From an uncultured Clostridium sp. (GTDB lineage Bacteria > Bacillota_I > Bacilli_A > RF39 > UBA660): a stretch of 57,369 nt of DNA. The translations under genes and the position numbers were made by a program. Shown here in pieces: positions 27,971 through 36,155 of this stretch. The notes below the pieces were generated by a model, which saw only the letters and a list, made by a program, of their open reading frames with translations, had not been told where the DNA came from and ran no database searches. Where the stretch lies: contig CANEGO010000008.1 of assembly GCA_947427095.1 (NCBI GenBank), forward strand, positions 1 through 57,369. Direction: 5' to 3'. How positions within the stretch are numbered: the first letter of the stretch is position 1; every line of letters starts with the position of its first letter.

Positions 27971-29314
27971 ATGATAACTAAACCAAAGGGAACAAAAGAT
28001 ATTTATGGAGTAGAAGCTAAAAGATGGCAATACGTATCTAAAGTAATAGACGAGGTAATGGAAAAGTATAATTATAACTTTATACGTGTTCCAGTATTTG
28101 AAGCAAGCGAATTATTTCATAGAGGAGTTGGAGAAACAACTGATATAGTAACAAAAGAGACATATGATTTTACTGATCGTGGTGATCGATGCATGACACT
28201 TAGACCAGAAGGTACTGCAGGGGTTGCTAGATGTTTTATTGAAAATAAAATGTATGGCAATGATGATAAACCTGCTAAATTCTACTATAACATGCCAATG
28301 TACCGATATGAAAGACCACAAGCGGGAAGGTATAGAGAACTTACTCAATTTGGTTATGAGTTAATAGGAAGTGATGATCCACTAGCAGATGCTGAAGTAA
28401 TATCACTTGCTGTTAACATATATAAAATATTAGGATTAAAAGGAATTAAAGTCAATATTAACTCATTAGGTGATAAAGAATCTAGAGATAATTATAGAGA
28501 GGCTTTAGTTAATCATTTTAAACCACATATAGATGAGTTATGTTCTGACTGCAAAGAAAGATTAGAAAAAAATCCACTTAGAATCCTTGATTGTAAAGTA
28601 GACGCTGGCAAAGACATTATGAAAACAGCACCTATTACAATAGACTATTTAAATGAAGCGTCTAAAGAAAGATTTGAAAAAGTTAAAGATTATTTAGAAG
28701 TTATGGGCGTAGAATACATAGTTGATCCATCTGTAGTAAGGGGGCTTGATTATTATAATCATACCGTGTTTGAAGTAGAAGCTAGTGTTGAAGGCTTTGG
28801 TGCCCAAAACGTTATCGGTGGTGGAGGCCGTTATAATGGTATGATAGAACAGTTAGGTGGACCTAGTACTCCAGCGATTGGCTTTGCAGCAGGCTTTGAT
28901 AGGTTAATGCTTGCTTTAGAATATGAAAAAGTAAATATTCCGATAAATGAAAGCGTTGATTTATTCTTATTATATGTAAATGAAGATGAAAAAAAATATG
29001 CTGCTTATTTAACTAATGAACTTAGAATGAATGGTTTTGTTGTAGAAACCGATTATTTAAATAGAAGCTTAAAAGCAGGATTCAAACAGGCTGATAGGTT
29101 AAATAGTAAATTCACTATCGTACTTAATAGTGAAGATTTAGAACGTAACGAGATTAAAATTAAAAATAATAAAACAAAAGAAGAAGAAATAGTATCATTA
29201 GACGCTTTAATTTATTATTTAGATGAAAATATAACAGAAGATGAGGAATGTGGATGCTCACATGATGATCACGAATGCGGTTGTGGTGATAGTTGTCATT
29301 GCAAGGATAAATAG
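27971..29314 (+). CDS. hisS: Histidine--tRNA ligase with Cys/His-rich C-terminal tail
   Basis: 447 aa. Class II core: motif 2 region FYYNMPMYRYERPQAGRYREL(TQFG), His-specific motifs GLDYYNHTVFE and the GGGGRYNGM loop, motif 3 FAAGFDRLMLAL, then the anticodon-binding domain. It charges tRNA-His. After the normal end of the fold come about 22 residues, EECGCSHDDHECGCGDSCHC, with six Cys and three His, resembling metal-binding tails; this is not a standard part of HisRS. AGAAAGGA precedes the ATG. T-box controlled together with its neighbours. Confidence 0.96.
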   Translation: MITKPKGTKDIYGVEAKRWQYVSKVIDEVMEKYNYNFIRVPVFEASELFHRGVGETTDIVTKETYDFTDRGDRCMTLRPEGTAGVARCFIENKMYGNDDKPAKFYYNMPMYRYERPQAGRYRELTQFGYELIGSDDPLADAEVISLAVNIYKILGLKGIKVNINSLGDKESRDNYREALVNHFKPHIDELCSDCKERLEKNPLRILDCKVDAGKDIMKTAPITIDYLNEASKERFEKVKDYLEVMGVEYIVDPSVVRGLDYYNHTVFEVEASVEGFGAQNVIGGGGRYNGMIEQLGGPSTPAIGFAAGFDRLMLALEYEKVNIPINESVDLFLLYVNEDEKKYAAYLTNELRMNGFVVETDYLNRSLKAGFKQADRLNSKFTIVLNSEDLERNEIKIKNNKTKEEEIVSLDALIYYLDENITEDEECGCSHDDHECGCGDSCHCKDK

Positions 29315-29322
29315 GTGTTTGT

Positions 29323-29820
29323 ATGAAAGAAATTAATATAGAAACATTTGAGCCAATATACGACATAAATGAAATGACAAAATATGATGGATTTATAGCT
29401 CCTGATGGTGGTTTTCATAGAGTAAGTATTAAAAATAAACATAAACCAACGCATAACGAATGGGCTGATAAATATGTTGTTAATAAACTTAATTATATTA
29501 AATTACTTGCTAATCCATCGGAGAGTATATTATATACTTTATCACGGCTTAAAGATAAGCAAGATATTTTAATTCACTTTTATGGATATGTTTATCTTGG
29601 GCATGATTCCTATGATAGAAAACCTATAATTATATATCCAGATAAAAATATAAATAATATTTCCGTAACCAAAAGACAATTATCAGTTATATATGATATA
29701 TTGAATAAAAATAACGAACTCGATTATATGAATTTTAATTTGGAAGATAAAATTGAGGAAGAAAAATTAAATGCTTATGTTGATAAATATATAAGAGATT
29801 TATTAGATAGGAGAAAATAA
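29323..29820 (+). CDS. Hypothetical protein between hisS and aspS, 165 aa
   Basis: Not recognised. A soluble protein opening KEINIETFEPIYDINEMTKYDGFIAPDGGFHRV, with a mixed alpha/beta centre (ILIHFYGYVYLGH) and a charged C-terminal helix. AATAGGTG overlaps the hisS stop and serves as ribosome binding site, and aspS starts one base after its stop. It is therefore locked into the T-box operon between two synthetases, but nothing in it suggests tRNA binding. Confidence 0.65.
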   Translation: MKEINIETFEPIYDINEMTKYDGFIAPDGGFHRVSIKNKHKPTHNEWADKYVVNKLNYIKLLANPSESILYTLSRLKDKQDILIHFYGYVYLGHDSYDRKPIIIYPDKNINNISVTKRQLSVIYDILNKNNELDYMNFNLEDKIEEEKLNAYVDKYIRDLLDRRK

Positions 29821-29821
29821 T

Positions 29822-31123
29822 ATGATTAATTATAAAGAAAGAATAAATGAAAAAATAACAATATCTGGTTTTGCTGAAAAGGTAAGAAATTTACAGTGGG
29901 TACAATTTATCGTACTTAGAAATGAAGGGCAAAGAATACAAATTACAATCGAAAAATCTGATGAAAAAAACAAAGAAATGGTTGAAATCGTAAATAATTT
30001 AACAAATGAATCAACGATTACTGTAACAGGCACTATAAAAGAAAATGAAAAAGTTAAAATGGGTGGTATGGAGTTAATTCCTGATTCTATTACAGTAACA
30101 AGCGCCTCAGCACCTGAACTTCCTATTAATATAACTAATAAGGATGCAGCAGCGATTGATACTAGAATGGATAATAGATTTATTGACCTTAGAAACGACG
30201 TTAATTTTCATATATTTAAAATACAAACCGAATTCGTAAGAGCGATGAGAGAGTATTTATATAAAGAAGATTTCACTGAAATTCATACCCCAAAATTAAT
30301 CGGTGCAGCATCAGAATCAGGTAGTGAAGTGTTTGTTGTAGATTACTTTGGAGATAAGGCATATTTAGCGCAATCACCGCAATTTTATAAACAAATGGCA
30401 ATAGCAGCAGGATATGAAAGAGTATTTGAAGTAGCTCCTTGCTTTAGAGCCGAGAATTCAAATACTAATAGACATGCAACAGAATTTACTTCATTTGACT
30501 TAGAATTCGCTAACATTAACTCATACGAAGATGTAATGGCGGTTGAAGAAGAACTTTTAGTAGCGGGTCTTACCGCTGTTAAAGAAAAATATGGGGATTT
30601 AATAAAAGAATTATATGGTGTAGAAGTAGTGGTTCCAAAAACACCTTTTCCAAGAATAGATTTACAAGATTTATATAAAGAATTAAGTGAGAGATATGGT
30701 TATAAAGTGCCTGATCATGATATTGGTGATATGAACGCTGAAGCAGAAAAATTAACTAGCAAGTATGCTATGGATGTGTATGGACACGAATTTATTTTTG
30801 TAACTGGTTTTAGTAAAACGAAAAGAGCATTTTATCATATGAGAAAAGATGATGTTCCTCAAGGTTATGACCTTATATGGAAAGGTACTGAAATAACAAC
30901 TGGTGCGCAAAGAGAACATAGATATGACGTGTTGGAAAAACAAGCTAACGAAAAAGGTTTAGGGGAAGATATTAAATTCTACAAAGACTTCTTTAAGTAT
31001 GGATGTCCACCTCACGGAGGATTTGCACTTGGAATCGATAGAATGACAATGCTTCTTTTAGGACTTCCTTCACTTAAAGAAACCATGTTCTTATTTAGAG
31101 GGCCAAATAGAATTACGCCTTAG
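29822..31123 (+). CDS. aspS: Aspartate--tRNA ligase, short archaeal type
   Basis: 433 aa, far shorter than the roughly 590-aa bacterial AspRS, and without the GAD insertion. An OB domain (ITISGFAEKVRNLQWVQFIVL) leads to class II motif 2 (VAPCFRAENSNTNRHATEFTSFD) and motif 3 with GGFALGIDRMTMLLL, ending LFRGPNRITP, as in archaeal and non-discriminating AspRS. Such enzymes often charge both tRNA-Asp and tRNA-Asn, with GatCAB converting Asp-tRNA-Asn; gatCAB is not in this window. It occupies the normal aspS place after hisS, so it looks like replacement in situ. The N=C in the T-box agrees with Asp/Asn control. Confidence 0.93.
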   Translation: MINYKERINEKITISGFAEKVRNLQWVQFIVLRNEGQRIQITIEKSDEKNKEMVEIVNNLTNESTITVTGTIKENEKVKMGGMELIPDSITVTSASAPELPINITNKDAAAIDTRMDNRFIDLRNDVNFHIFKIQTEFVRAMREYLYKEDFTEIHTPKLIGAASESGSEVFVVDYFGDKAYLAQSPQFYKQMAIAAGYERVFEVAPCFRAENSNTNRHATEFTSFDLEFANINSYEDVMAVEEELLVAGLTAVKEKYGDLIKELYGVEVVVPKTPFPRIDLQDLYKELSERYGYKVPDHDIGDMNAEAEKLTSKYAMDVYGHEFIFVTGFSKTKRAFYHMRKDDVPQGYDLIWKGTEITTGAQREHRYDVLEKQANEKGLGEDIKFYKDFFKYGCPPHGGFALGIDRMTMLLLGLPSLKETMFLFRGPNRITP

Positions 31124-31130
31124 TAATGTA

Positions 31131-31164
31131 AAATAAGTATGTTATTAGTAAAGCATACTTATTT
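31131..31164 (+). terminator. Terminator of the hisS-aspS operon
   Basis: AAATAAGTATG at 31131-31141 pairs with CATACTTATTT at 31154-31164, followed by T's. Confidence 0.8.
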
Positions 31165-31168
31165 TTTA

Positions 31169-31197
31169 TTGTTTTTTAATATAAAATAATATATAAT
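31169..31197 (+). promoter_or_regulatory. Promoter for the 31227 gene
   Basis: TTGTTT at 31169-31174, 17-bp spacer, TATAAT at 31192-31197. Confidence 0.65.
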
Positions 31198-31226
31198 TAG
31201 TTTAGAATAAGAATAGGAGTGGGAAT

Positions 31227-31871
31227 GTGAAAGAAGAAATACTTGATTTAGAATCTGATTTTGCAAATAATGAATACTTTGGCACTAATGTTTGGACCGA
31301 AGAAAAATACCGCGTACTAAGTGGTAATGTTCCAGTGCTTTTATCCGCTCCGCATGCTGTCAATCAGATTCGTGGGGATGATGTAAGAAATGCAGAAAAA
31401 TATACTGGAGCACTAGTTAGATATTTAAGTAGTGCAACAAGTTCTTATGCAATATTTGAACTTTTTACCCACGCTGATCCTAACTTTGATGATGAGCATA
31501 ATTATAAAAATGGTATTATAAATTTAATAGAAACCTATAAAATTAAATTACTTATTGACATCCATTCTAGCAGTTTTAATGATGATACTGATATTGACAT
31601 TGTAACAAATCAAAGATCTACTTTATGTGGTATAAATGATTTGCCAGACAAAATAAAAGAAATTGGTAATAAATATAAAATAAAAGTTGATGAAAATAAC
31701 GTTCCTAATAAAACTTTTGAAAATGAGATAATAGCAGTTACTTCATTGGTATGTGGTGTACCCGCACTTAGAATAGTAATTAATGATAAAAAATTAGATG
31801 TTATAAATAATGAAGAGTGTTTTAATAATATATGTAAAACAATAGAAGAACTCATTTTAATGTTTAAATAG
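31227..31871 (+). CDS. N-formylglutamate amidohydrolase-like protein
   Basis: 214 aa. VPVLLSAPHAVNQIRG and LLIDIHSSS resemble the two metal-ligand segments (P-H and D-x-H) of the N-formylglutamate amidohydrolase (FGase) family of zinc hydrolases. The start is GTG at 31227 behind AGGAGTGG; an overlapping ATG at 31225 runs straight into TGA. With no histidine degradation genes nearby, formylglutamate is not a safe substrate guess. The gene sits between aspS and the 6S RNA, an insertion relative to Bacillus. Confidence 0.65.
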   Translation: MKEEILDLESDFANNEYFGTNVWTEEKYRVLSGNVPVLLSAPHAVNQIRGDDVRNAEKYTGALVRYLSSATSSYAIFELFTHADPNFDDEHNYKNGIINLIETYKIKLLIDIHSSSFNDDTDIDIVTNQRSTLCGINDLPDKIKEIGNKYKIKVDENNVPNKTFENEIIAVTSLVCGVPALRIVINDKKLDVINNEECFNNICKTIEELILMFK

Positions 31872-31892
31872 TGTAAATAAGTTTAATAAATC

Positions 31893-31922
31893 TTGAATAA
31901 AGTATTAGTATAGTGATATAAT
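31893..31922 (+). promoter_or_regulatory. Promoter for the 6S RNA candidate
   Basis: TTGAAT at 31893-31898, 18-bp spacer, TATAAT at 31917-31922 with extended TGA before it. Start expected at about 31929. Confidence 0.75.
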
Positions 31923-31928
31923 ATAAGT

Positions 31929-32106
31929 GACCTGAAGGTTCCGTGAAACTAGCACATTTAACCCGCTAAGATATTAAAAGGGAATCAGAATCAGTAGTGG
32001 TGTTCATGCTTAAATTTATTTAAGAAGTCTAAAGCTATTGTGGGATGCCCACCTGCGTGAGTTGCAGGTTATCTTGCTAGGTAAACGACCCTTTGGGTCT
32101 TTTTTT
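31929..32106 (+). ncRNA. ssrS: Probable 6S RNA
   Basis: About 178 nt with its own promoter and a final T-run, and no open frame. GACCTGAAGG at 31929-31938 can pair in full, with two G-U pairs, with CCTTTGGGTC at 32090-32099, making a closing stem. Inside, CTAGCA (31950s) pairs with TGCTAG near 32074-32080, leaving a large open bubble and a long apical part: the plan of 6S RNA, which binds sigma-A RNA polymerase. In B. subtilis the 6S-1 gene bsrA lies between aspS and yrvM (tcdA); here the RNA also lies between aspS and tcdA. GACCC/GGGTC (32087-32099) can alternatively form a terminator hairpin. Confidence 0.7.
32087..32106 (+). terminator. Terminator of the 6S RNA candidate
   Basis: GACCC TTT GGGTC at 32087-32099 followed by seven or eight T's. 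Confidence 0.7.
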
Positions 32107-32147
32107 AATATTTAAAAACATGTGTTCATAATTTTTAAATAAATAAT

Positions 32148-32176
32148 TTGACGTAGAATCTCTTTTTTGCTAACAT
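32148..32176 (+). promoter_or_regulatory. Promoter for the 32202 gene
   Basis: TTGACG at 32148-32153, 17-bp spacer, TAACAT at 32171-32176 with extended TGC. Confidence 0.65.
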
Positions 32177-32201
32177 ATAGTTTATAAAAAGGAGAAATTT
32201 T

Positions 32202-32837
32202 ATGGCTTCATATGAAAAATATAGTCGTGATCAAAGGTTAGTTTATCATAAAACCGCAAGAAGCTGTGATAAATATAAATCTCGCCTTACTCATGAATGG
32301 ATATTTATTAATTTATTATATAAAGAAGAAATAAAGAAAGATCCAATACTCGCTAAAAGATTTTTAATGTATATGATACAGTATTATCCAGAATATAAGT
32401 GGACTAGTTTTGATTTAAATAATCCTATCGGAACGATTATATTAGAAAGTGATATTTCAGATAAAGTTTTTAGAGGAATTAATATTTTTAAAGATATGCA
32501 AGAAGCTAAAACAAAAGCTATGGAATATGGTGAGAAAGTTACTGACTTTTTAATACGCTATTGTAACTATTCTTTAATAAAATGTCAGAATCAAAACATC
32601 ATAATTACAGCTCAAAGTAACTGTGATAAAATATTTGAAGAAGAATTATATAATGGTTATTCACTTCAAAGAAAAGCAAAACTTCGTTATGTACAAACTG
32701 ATGATATAATGAAGCAAGCTTATCCTATGATTGATGGATATTTTACTCATTTACCTGTTCTTCCTACAAAAGATCTTGGAATTGAAATAGACGAAATGAT
32801 TGAAAATAAAGATGGCATTTTTGTAAAAATAAAATAA
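32202..32837 (+). CDS. Hypothetical protein, 211 aa
   Basis: Not recognised. AAAAGGAG precedes the ATG. A soluble, Lys- and Tyr-rich protein with the opening ASYEKYSRDQRLVYHKTARS, a run of helices, several scattered Cys (not in CxxC pairs) and a strand-rich C-terminus (KDLGIEIDEMIENKDGIFVKIK). It lies between the 6S RNA and tcdA with its own promoter. No signal peptide or membrane segment. Confidence 0.65.
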   Translation: MASYEKYSRDQRLVYHKTARSCDKYKSRLTHEWIFINLLYKEEIKKDPILAKRFLMYMIQYYPEYKWTSFDLNNPIGTIILESDISDKVFRGINIFKDMQEAKTKAMEYGEKVTDFLIRYCNYSLIKCQNQNIIITAQSNCDKIFEEELYNGYSLQRKAKLRYVQTDDIMKQAYPMIDGYFTHLPVLPTKDLGIEIDEMIENKDGIFVKIK

Positions 32838-32867
32838 GTTTATAGTTTGTAATAAAGGAAAATTGGT

Positions 32868-33542
32868 ATGGAACAAAGCAGAACAGAAAAAATAATAGGA
32901 ATATATAATATAAATAAACTAAATAACACTAACGTACTTTTAGTTGGAATAGGCGGAGTAGGTGGTATAACATTTGAAATGTTAGTTAGATGTGGAGTTG
33001 AAAATATTACTATTGTTGATTATGATACGTTTGAAGAAAGTAATTTAAATAGACAGATTTTAAGTTTGACAAGTAATATTGGACAAAAAAAGATAGATGT
33101 TGCTAAAAAAAGAGCCTTAGAAATTAACTCTAGGTGTAAAATAAACACTATTTTAGGAAAGATAGATAGTAACATGCTTAATAATTTACCTTCTAATTTC
33201 GATTACATCATTGATGCCTGTGATGATTTGAAAGCAAAAGTAGCACTTGTTAAATACGCGGTTAAAAATAATGTCAAAATAATATCATGTTGTGGTACAG
33301 GAAATAGAGTTAATCCAGAAAAACTTAAGATATCAAACATATGGAAAACCGAATATGATCCTTTAGCTAAAAAATTTAGATTAGAACTTAGAAAAGAAAA
33401 AATAAATTATAAATTACCAGTTGTTTTTTCAAGTGAGCAACCAATTAAGACAAATGGTGTTATAGGTTCTTTAGCAACGGTGCCTAATAGTGCTGGAATA
33501 CTTCTTGCAAGTTACGTAATAAACGACGTTATTAGTAAATAA
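32868..33542 (+). CDS. tcdA: ThiF/MoeB-type E1-like enzyme, TcdA family
   Basis: 224 aa, somewhat short for TcdA (about 250-270). NVLLVGIGGVGG is the nucleotide-binding loop, VDYDTFEESNLNRQ the ATP/Mg segment, and SCCGTGNRVNPEKLKISNIW carries the conserved Cys region typical of TcdA. TcdA dehydrates threonylcarbamoyl adenosine (t6A) at tRNA position 37 to its cyclic form. The order aspS - tcdA(yrvM) - rarA(yrvN) is kept from Bacillus, with insertions. The usual CxxC zinc motifs of other ThiF proteins are not seen. Confidence 0.88.
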   Translation: MEQSRTEKIIGIYNINKLNNTNVLLVGIGGVGGITFEMLVRCGVENITIVDYDTFEESNLNRQILSLTSNIGQKKIDVAKKRALEINSRCKINTILGKIDSNMLNNLPSNFDYIIDACDDLKAKVALVKYAVKNNVKIISCCGTGNRVNPEKLKISNIWKTEYDPLAKKFRLELRKEKINYKLPVVFSSEQPIKTNGVIGSLATVPNSAGILLASYVINDVISK

Positions 33543-33548
33543 AATTTA

Positions 33549-33577
33549 TTGTAATTTAAATTAGAAGATGCTAAAAT
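33549..33577 (+). promoter_or_regulatory. Promoter for the cadherin-like protein gene
   Basis: TTGTAA at 33549-33554, 17-bp spacer, TAAAAT at 33572-33577 with extended TGC. Confidence 0.75.
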
Positions 33578-33604
33578 GGTTATGTAAAATAGGAGTTGAA
33601 AAAA

Positions 33605-34822
33605 ATGAGAAAATTTAAGTTATTATTGATGCTGTTTGTTTGTGGGTTTATTTTCACCTTAAACGTTAAGGCGGAAGGGCCTAACATTATTTGCCCTTCT
33701 AACGTTACTACGGGTAATCCATTTACATGCACTATAACTACTGATGAGGTGGTAAACGTAGTAAGTGATCTTAAGGTATATAAAGGTAAAACAACGATGA
33801 GCGAAAATGGTTCGATAGAATTTAAAACAAACGAAGAGGGAAGTTTTGATATTAGTATACTAAATGAAGATTATACCAATACGTTTAATACTGTAACCGT
33901 AGTAGCTAAAAAGCCGGTTACGACCACTAAAACTACTACCACTACCACAACAAAGAAAAAATCAAGTAATAATTATTTATCATCCATTATGATAGATGGC
34001 AAACAAATCAATGATTTTTCTAAAGATAAAACCAAATACTACGTAAACGTAACAAATGATACCTTAAAAGTTATAATTAGTGCTAGGCTAGAAGATGAAA
34101 CTGCTTCCTATGATATAAATGGACCACAAACTCTTGAGGTAGGAGATAACGAATATACGATAGGGGTAACATCCGAAGATAATACGACTAAGTTTTATAA
34201 AATAATTGTTACAAGAGTATTAGAAGAGGAATCTAATAACACAAGGATATCCAGTTTAAAAGTTTCTGGTTATAAACTAAATTTTGATGGTAATTCTAAA
34301 ACTTATCATCTAAAGATTGATAAAGATGATAATAAGCTTAATATAAAAGTTGATCTAGAAGATGAAACTGCTTCGTATGAAATTGAAGGAAATAGCAATT
34401 TAAAAAACGGAAGCGTTGTTAAGATAGTTGTTACGGCTGAAAATAATGAGTTTGATACTTATCGTATAATAATAAGTAAAGAACAAAAACCTAATTATAT
34501 AATATACGTAGTTATTGGAGCATCTGTTTTAGTTATTATTTTATTAATAATTTTTATGATACGTAAGAAAAAAAACAAAGAAAAAAATAATAATGCAAAA
34601 AAAGAGAGTAATTATAATAAAAAAGCTGATGATTTAGAAAAAACTATTCAAATACCTAATATAAATAATACTAATAAAAGCGTTGATAATGATGATGTAG
34701 AAGAAACGAAAGTGGTATCTTATGAGGAAGAAGAATCATTAGACAAAACAAAGGTTGTAGATTTAAATTCCGAAATAGAAAAAGTGTTTGAAGACACCTT
34801 TAAAGATATAAATAACGATTAA
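33605..34822 (+). CDS. Membrane-anchored surface protein with two cadherin-like beta domains
   Basis: 405 aa. A signal peptide (FKLLLMLFVCGFIFTLNVKA) leads to a beta-rich part with paired Cys (NIICPS, FTCTIT), a Thr/Lys linker (residues about 105-120), and two repeats of about 85 residues with shared blocks LSSIMIDG/ISSLKVSG and LEDETASYDI/LEDETASYEI, typical of the bacterial cadherin-like beta-sandwich (PF12733-type). A membrane helix (YIIYVVIGASVLVIILLIIF, about 299-318) and an acidic cytoplasmic tail follow, with three sites EKTIQI, EETKVV and DKTKVV. The ATG at 33605 is chosen since AGGAG directly abuts the upstream TTG. Probably an adhesion or envelope sensor protein. Confidence 0.8.
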   Translation: MRKFKLLLMLFVCGFIFTLNVKAEGPNIICPSNVTTGNPFTCTITTDEVVNVVSDLKVYKGKTTMSENGSIEFKTNEEGSFDISILNEDYTNTFNTVTVVAKKPVTTTKTTTTTTTKKKSSNNYLSSIMIDGKQINDFSKDKTKYYVNVTNDTLKVIISARLEDETASYDINGPQTLEVGDNEYTIGVTSEDNTTKFYKIIVTRVLEEESNNTRISSLKVSGYKLNFDGNSKTYHLKIDKDDNKLNIKVDLEDETASYEIEGNSNLKNGSVVKIVVTAENNEFDTYRIIISKEQKPNYIIYVVIGASVLVIILLIIFMIRKKKNKEKNNNAKKESNYNKKADDLEKTIQIPNINNTNKSVDNDDVEETKVVSYEEEESLDKTKVVDLNSEIEKVFEDTFKDINND

Positions 34823-34856
34823 AAAATAAAGAACTAATTTTTGTTCTTTATTTTTT
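34821..34856. terminator. Shared bidirectional terminator of the 33605 gene and rarA
   Basis: AAAAAATAAAGAAC at 34821-34834 pairs perfectly with GTTCTTTATTTTTT at 34843-34856. It touches both stop codons. Confidence 0.85.
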
Positions 34857-36048
34857 CTATATTATCTAAGGTTGTTTTTAATACCCTCTCATATTTATTA
34901 TTTTTAGGCTTGTAATAAACTCTGTTTTTTAAGTTTTCTGGTAAATATTGTTGAACTACGTAACTACCAGGATAGTCATGAGGGTATTTATAACCAAAGG
35001 CCCTAGCGTTAATATGGCTTGGGACAGGGCCAATATTTCCATCTTCTACGTCTTTTAAAGCTAAGTCTAGTGCAACGTGCCCACTGTTTGATTTAGGTGC
35101 AAGGCATAAGTCAATTACCATATCGCCAAGTGGTATTCTAGCTTCCGGAAGACCTAATCTTTCGCAAGCATTTATACAAGCGTCAACCCTTACTCCCATG
35201 TTTGGATTAGCTAATCCAATATCCTCATAAGCAATAACCGTCATCCTTCGGTAAATACTATCTAAGTCACCTGAAGAAATTAAACGTGCAAGATAATGAA
35301 GCGCAGCATTCACATCAGAGCCTCTAATTGATTTTTGAAACGCAGATAAAACATCATAATGACCGGTTTCGTTTTCATCCATAGGACTTGCTGCTTTATT
35401 GTTAATCGTTTTAATAATATCTATGGTTATGTTTTTATCACTAGTACTATAATAAGCTACTTCAAGTAAGTTGAGGGCAAATCTAAAATCACCGTTTGAC
35501 ATCGTGGAAATTAGATTTAAGGCATCATTTTTAATTTTTATATCATTTAAACTTTTGCAAGCTTTTTTAAGCCCTTTTGTAATTTCTTCTTTAGTAAGTG
35601 GCAATAACTCAAATATCTGACATCTACTTCTTATCGCCGGGTTGATTTTATGATATGGATTAGATGTGGTAAGCCCGATTAAAGTTATTAAACCATTTTC
35701 TAGCATAGGAAGTAATAAATCCTGTTTATCTTTGTTAAGACGGTGTATTTCATCAACCACAAGTACAATGTTTCCGTATATTTTAGTTTCTTCAAATACT
35801 ATTTCAAAATCCTTTTTGTTATTAAAGGTGGCGTTCAAAAATCTATGTTTAACATTTAATTCCTCTGTTATAGCATTTGCAATTGAAGTTTTACCGGTCC
35901 CAGGAGGACCATATAAAATCATAGAAAAGATTTTTTTGTTTTTAACTAGATTAGTTAAAATCTTATCTTTCCCAATCAAGTGTTCTTGACCGATTACTTC
36001 TGATAATTTTTTAGGTCTTAACGCGTTTGCTAAAGGTTCACTATTCAT
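34834..36048 (-). CDS. rarA: Replication-associated recombination protein RarA (MgsA)
   Basis: 404 aa AAA+ ATPase related to clamp loaders. It opens PLANALRPKKLSEVIGQEHLIG, then Walker A YGPPGTGKTSIANA, Walker B VLVVDEIHRLN, sensor GLTTSNP and arginine-finger SRCQIFEL, and ends with the RarA C-terminal domain including RRMTVIAYEDIGLANP and the LAPKSNSGH and HDYPGSYVVQQYLP blocks. It acts at stalled forks with SSB. The ATG at 36048 follows AGAGGTG; the GTG at 36057 is part of that site. Divergent from xerD. Confidence 0.96.
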   Translation of the reverse strand: MNSEPLANALRPKKLSEVIGQEHLIGKDKILTNLVKNKKIFSMILYGPPGTGKTSIANAITEELNVKHRFLNATFNNKKDFEIVFEETKIYGNIVLVVDEIHRLNKDKQDLLLPMLENGLITLIGLTTSNPYHKINPAIRSRCQIFELLPLTKEEITKGLKKACKSLNDIKIKNDALNLISTMSNGDFRFALNLLEVAYYSTSDKNITIDIIKTINNKAASPMDENETGHYDVLSAFQKSIRGSDVNAALHYLARLISSGDLDSIYRRMTVIAYEDIGLANPNMGVRVDACINACERLGLPEARIPLGDMVIDLCLAPKSNSGHVALDLALKDVEDGNIGPVPSHINARAFGYKYPHDYPGSYVVQQYLPENLKNRVYYKPKNNKYERVLKTTLDNIEKIKNKN

Positions 36049-36110
36049 ATAAAACACCTCTTTTTAATTATAACATTAATGTCAATTTTATTAAAGAATG
36101 AGTAATGTAA

Positions 36111-36139
36111 TTGAAAAAAAATATATTATTATGTATACT
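36111..36139 (+). promoter_or_regulatory. Promoter for xerD
   Basis: TTGAAA at 36111-36116, 17-bp spacer, TATACT at 36134-36139. It predicts a start near 36146 and so a leader of only about ten bases holding AGGTGAT. Confidence 0.8.
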
Positions 36140-36155
36140 TATAATAGGTGATAAA

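Noticed and set aside
29160-29366. Minus-strand His-rich frame opposite the hisS tail
   Set aside because: It is the mirror of the Cys/His-rich tail codons and has no ribosome binding site.
35666-35989. Plus-strand frame of 107 codons
   Set aside because: It is fully antisense to rarA, which has all its motifs, and lacks a ribosome binding site.
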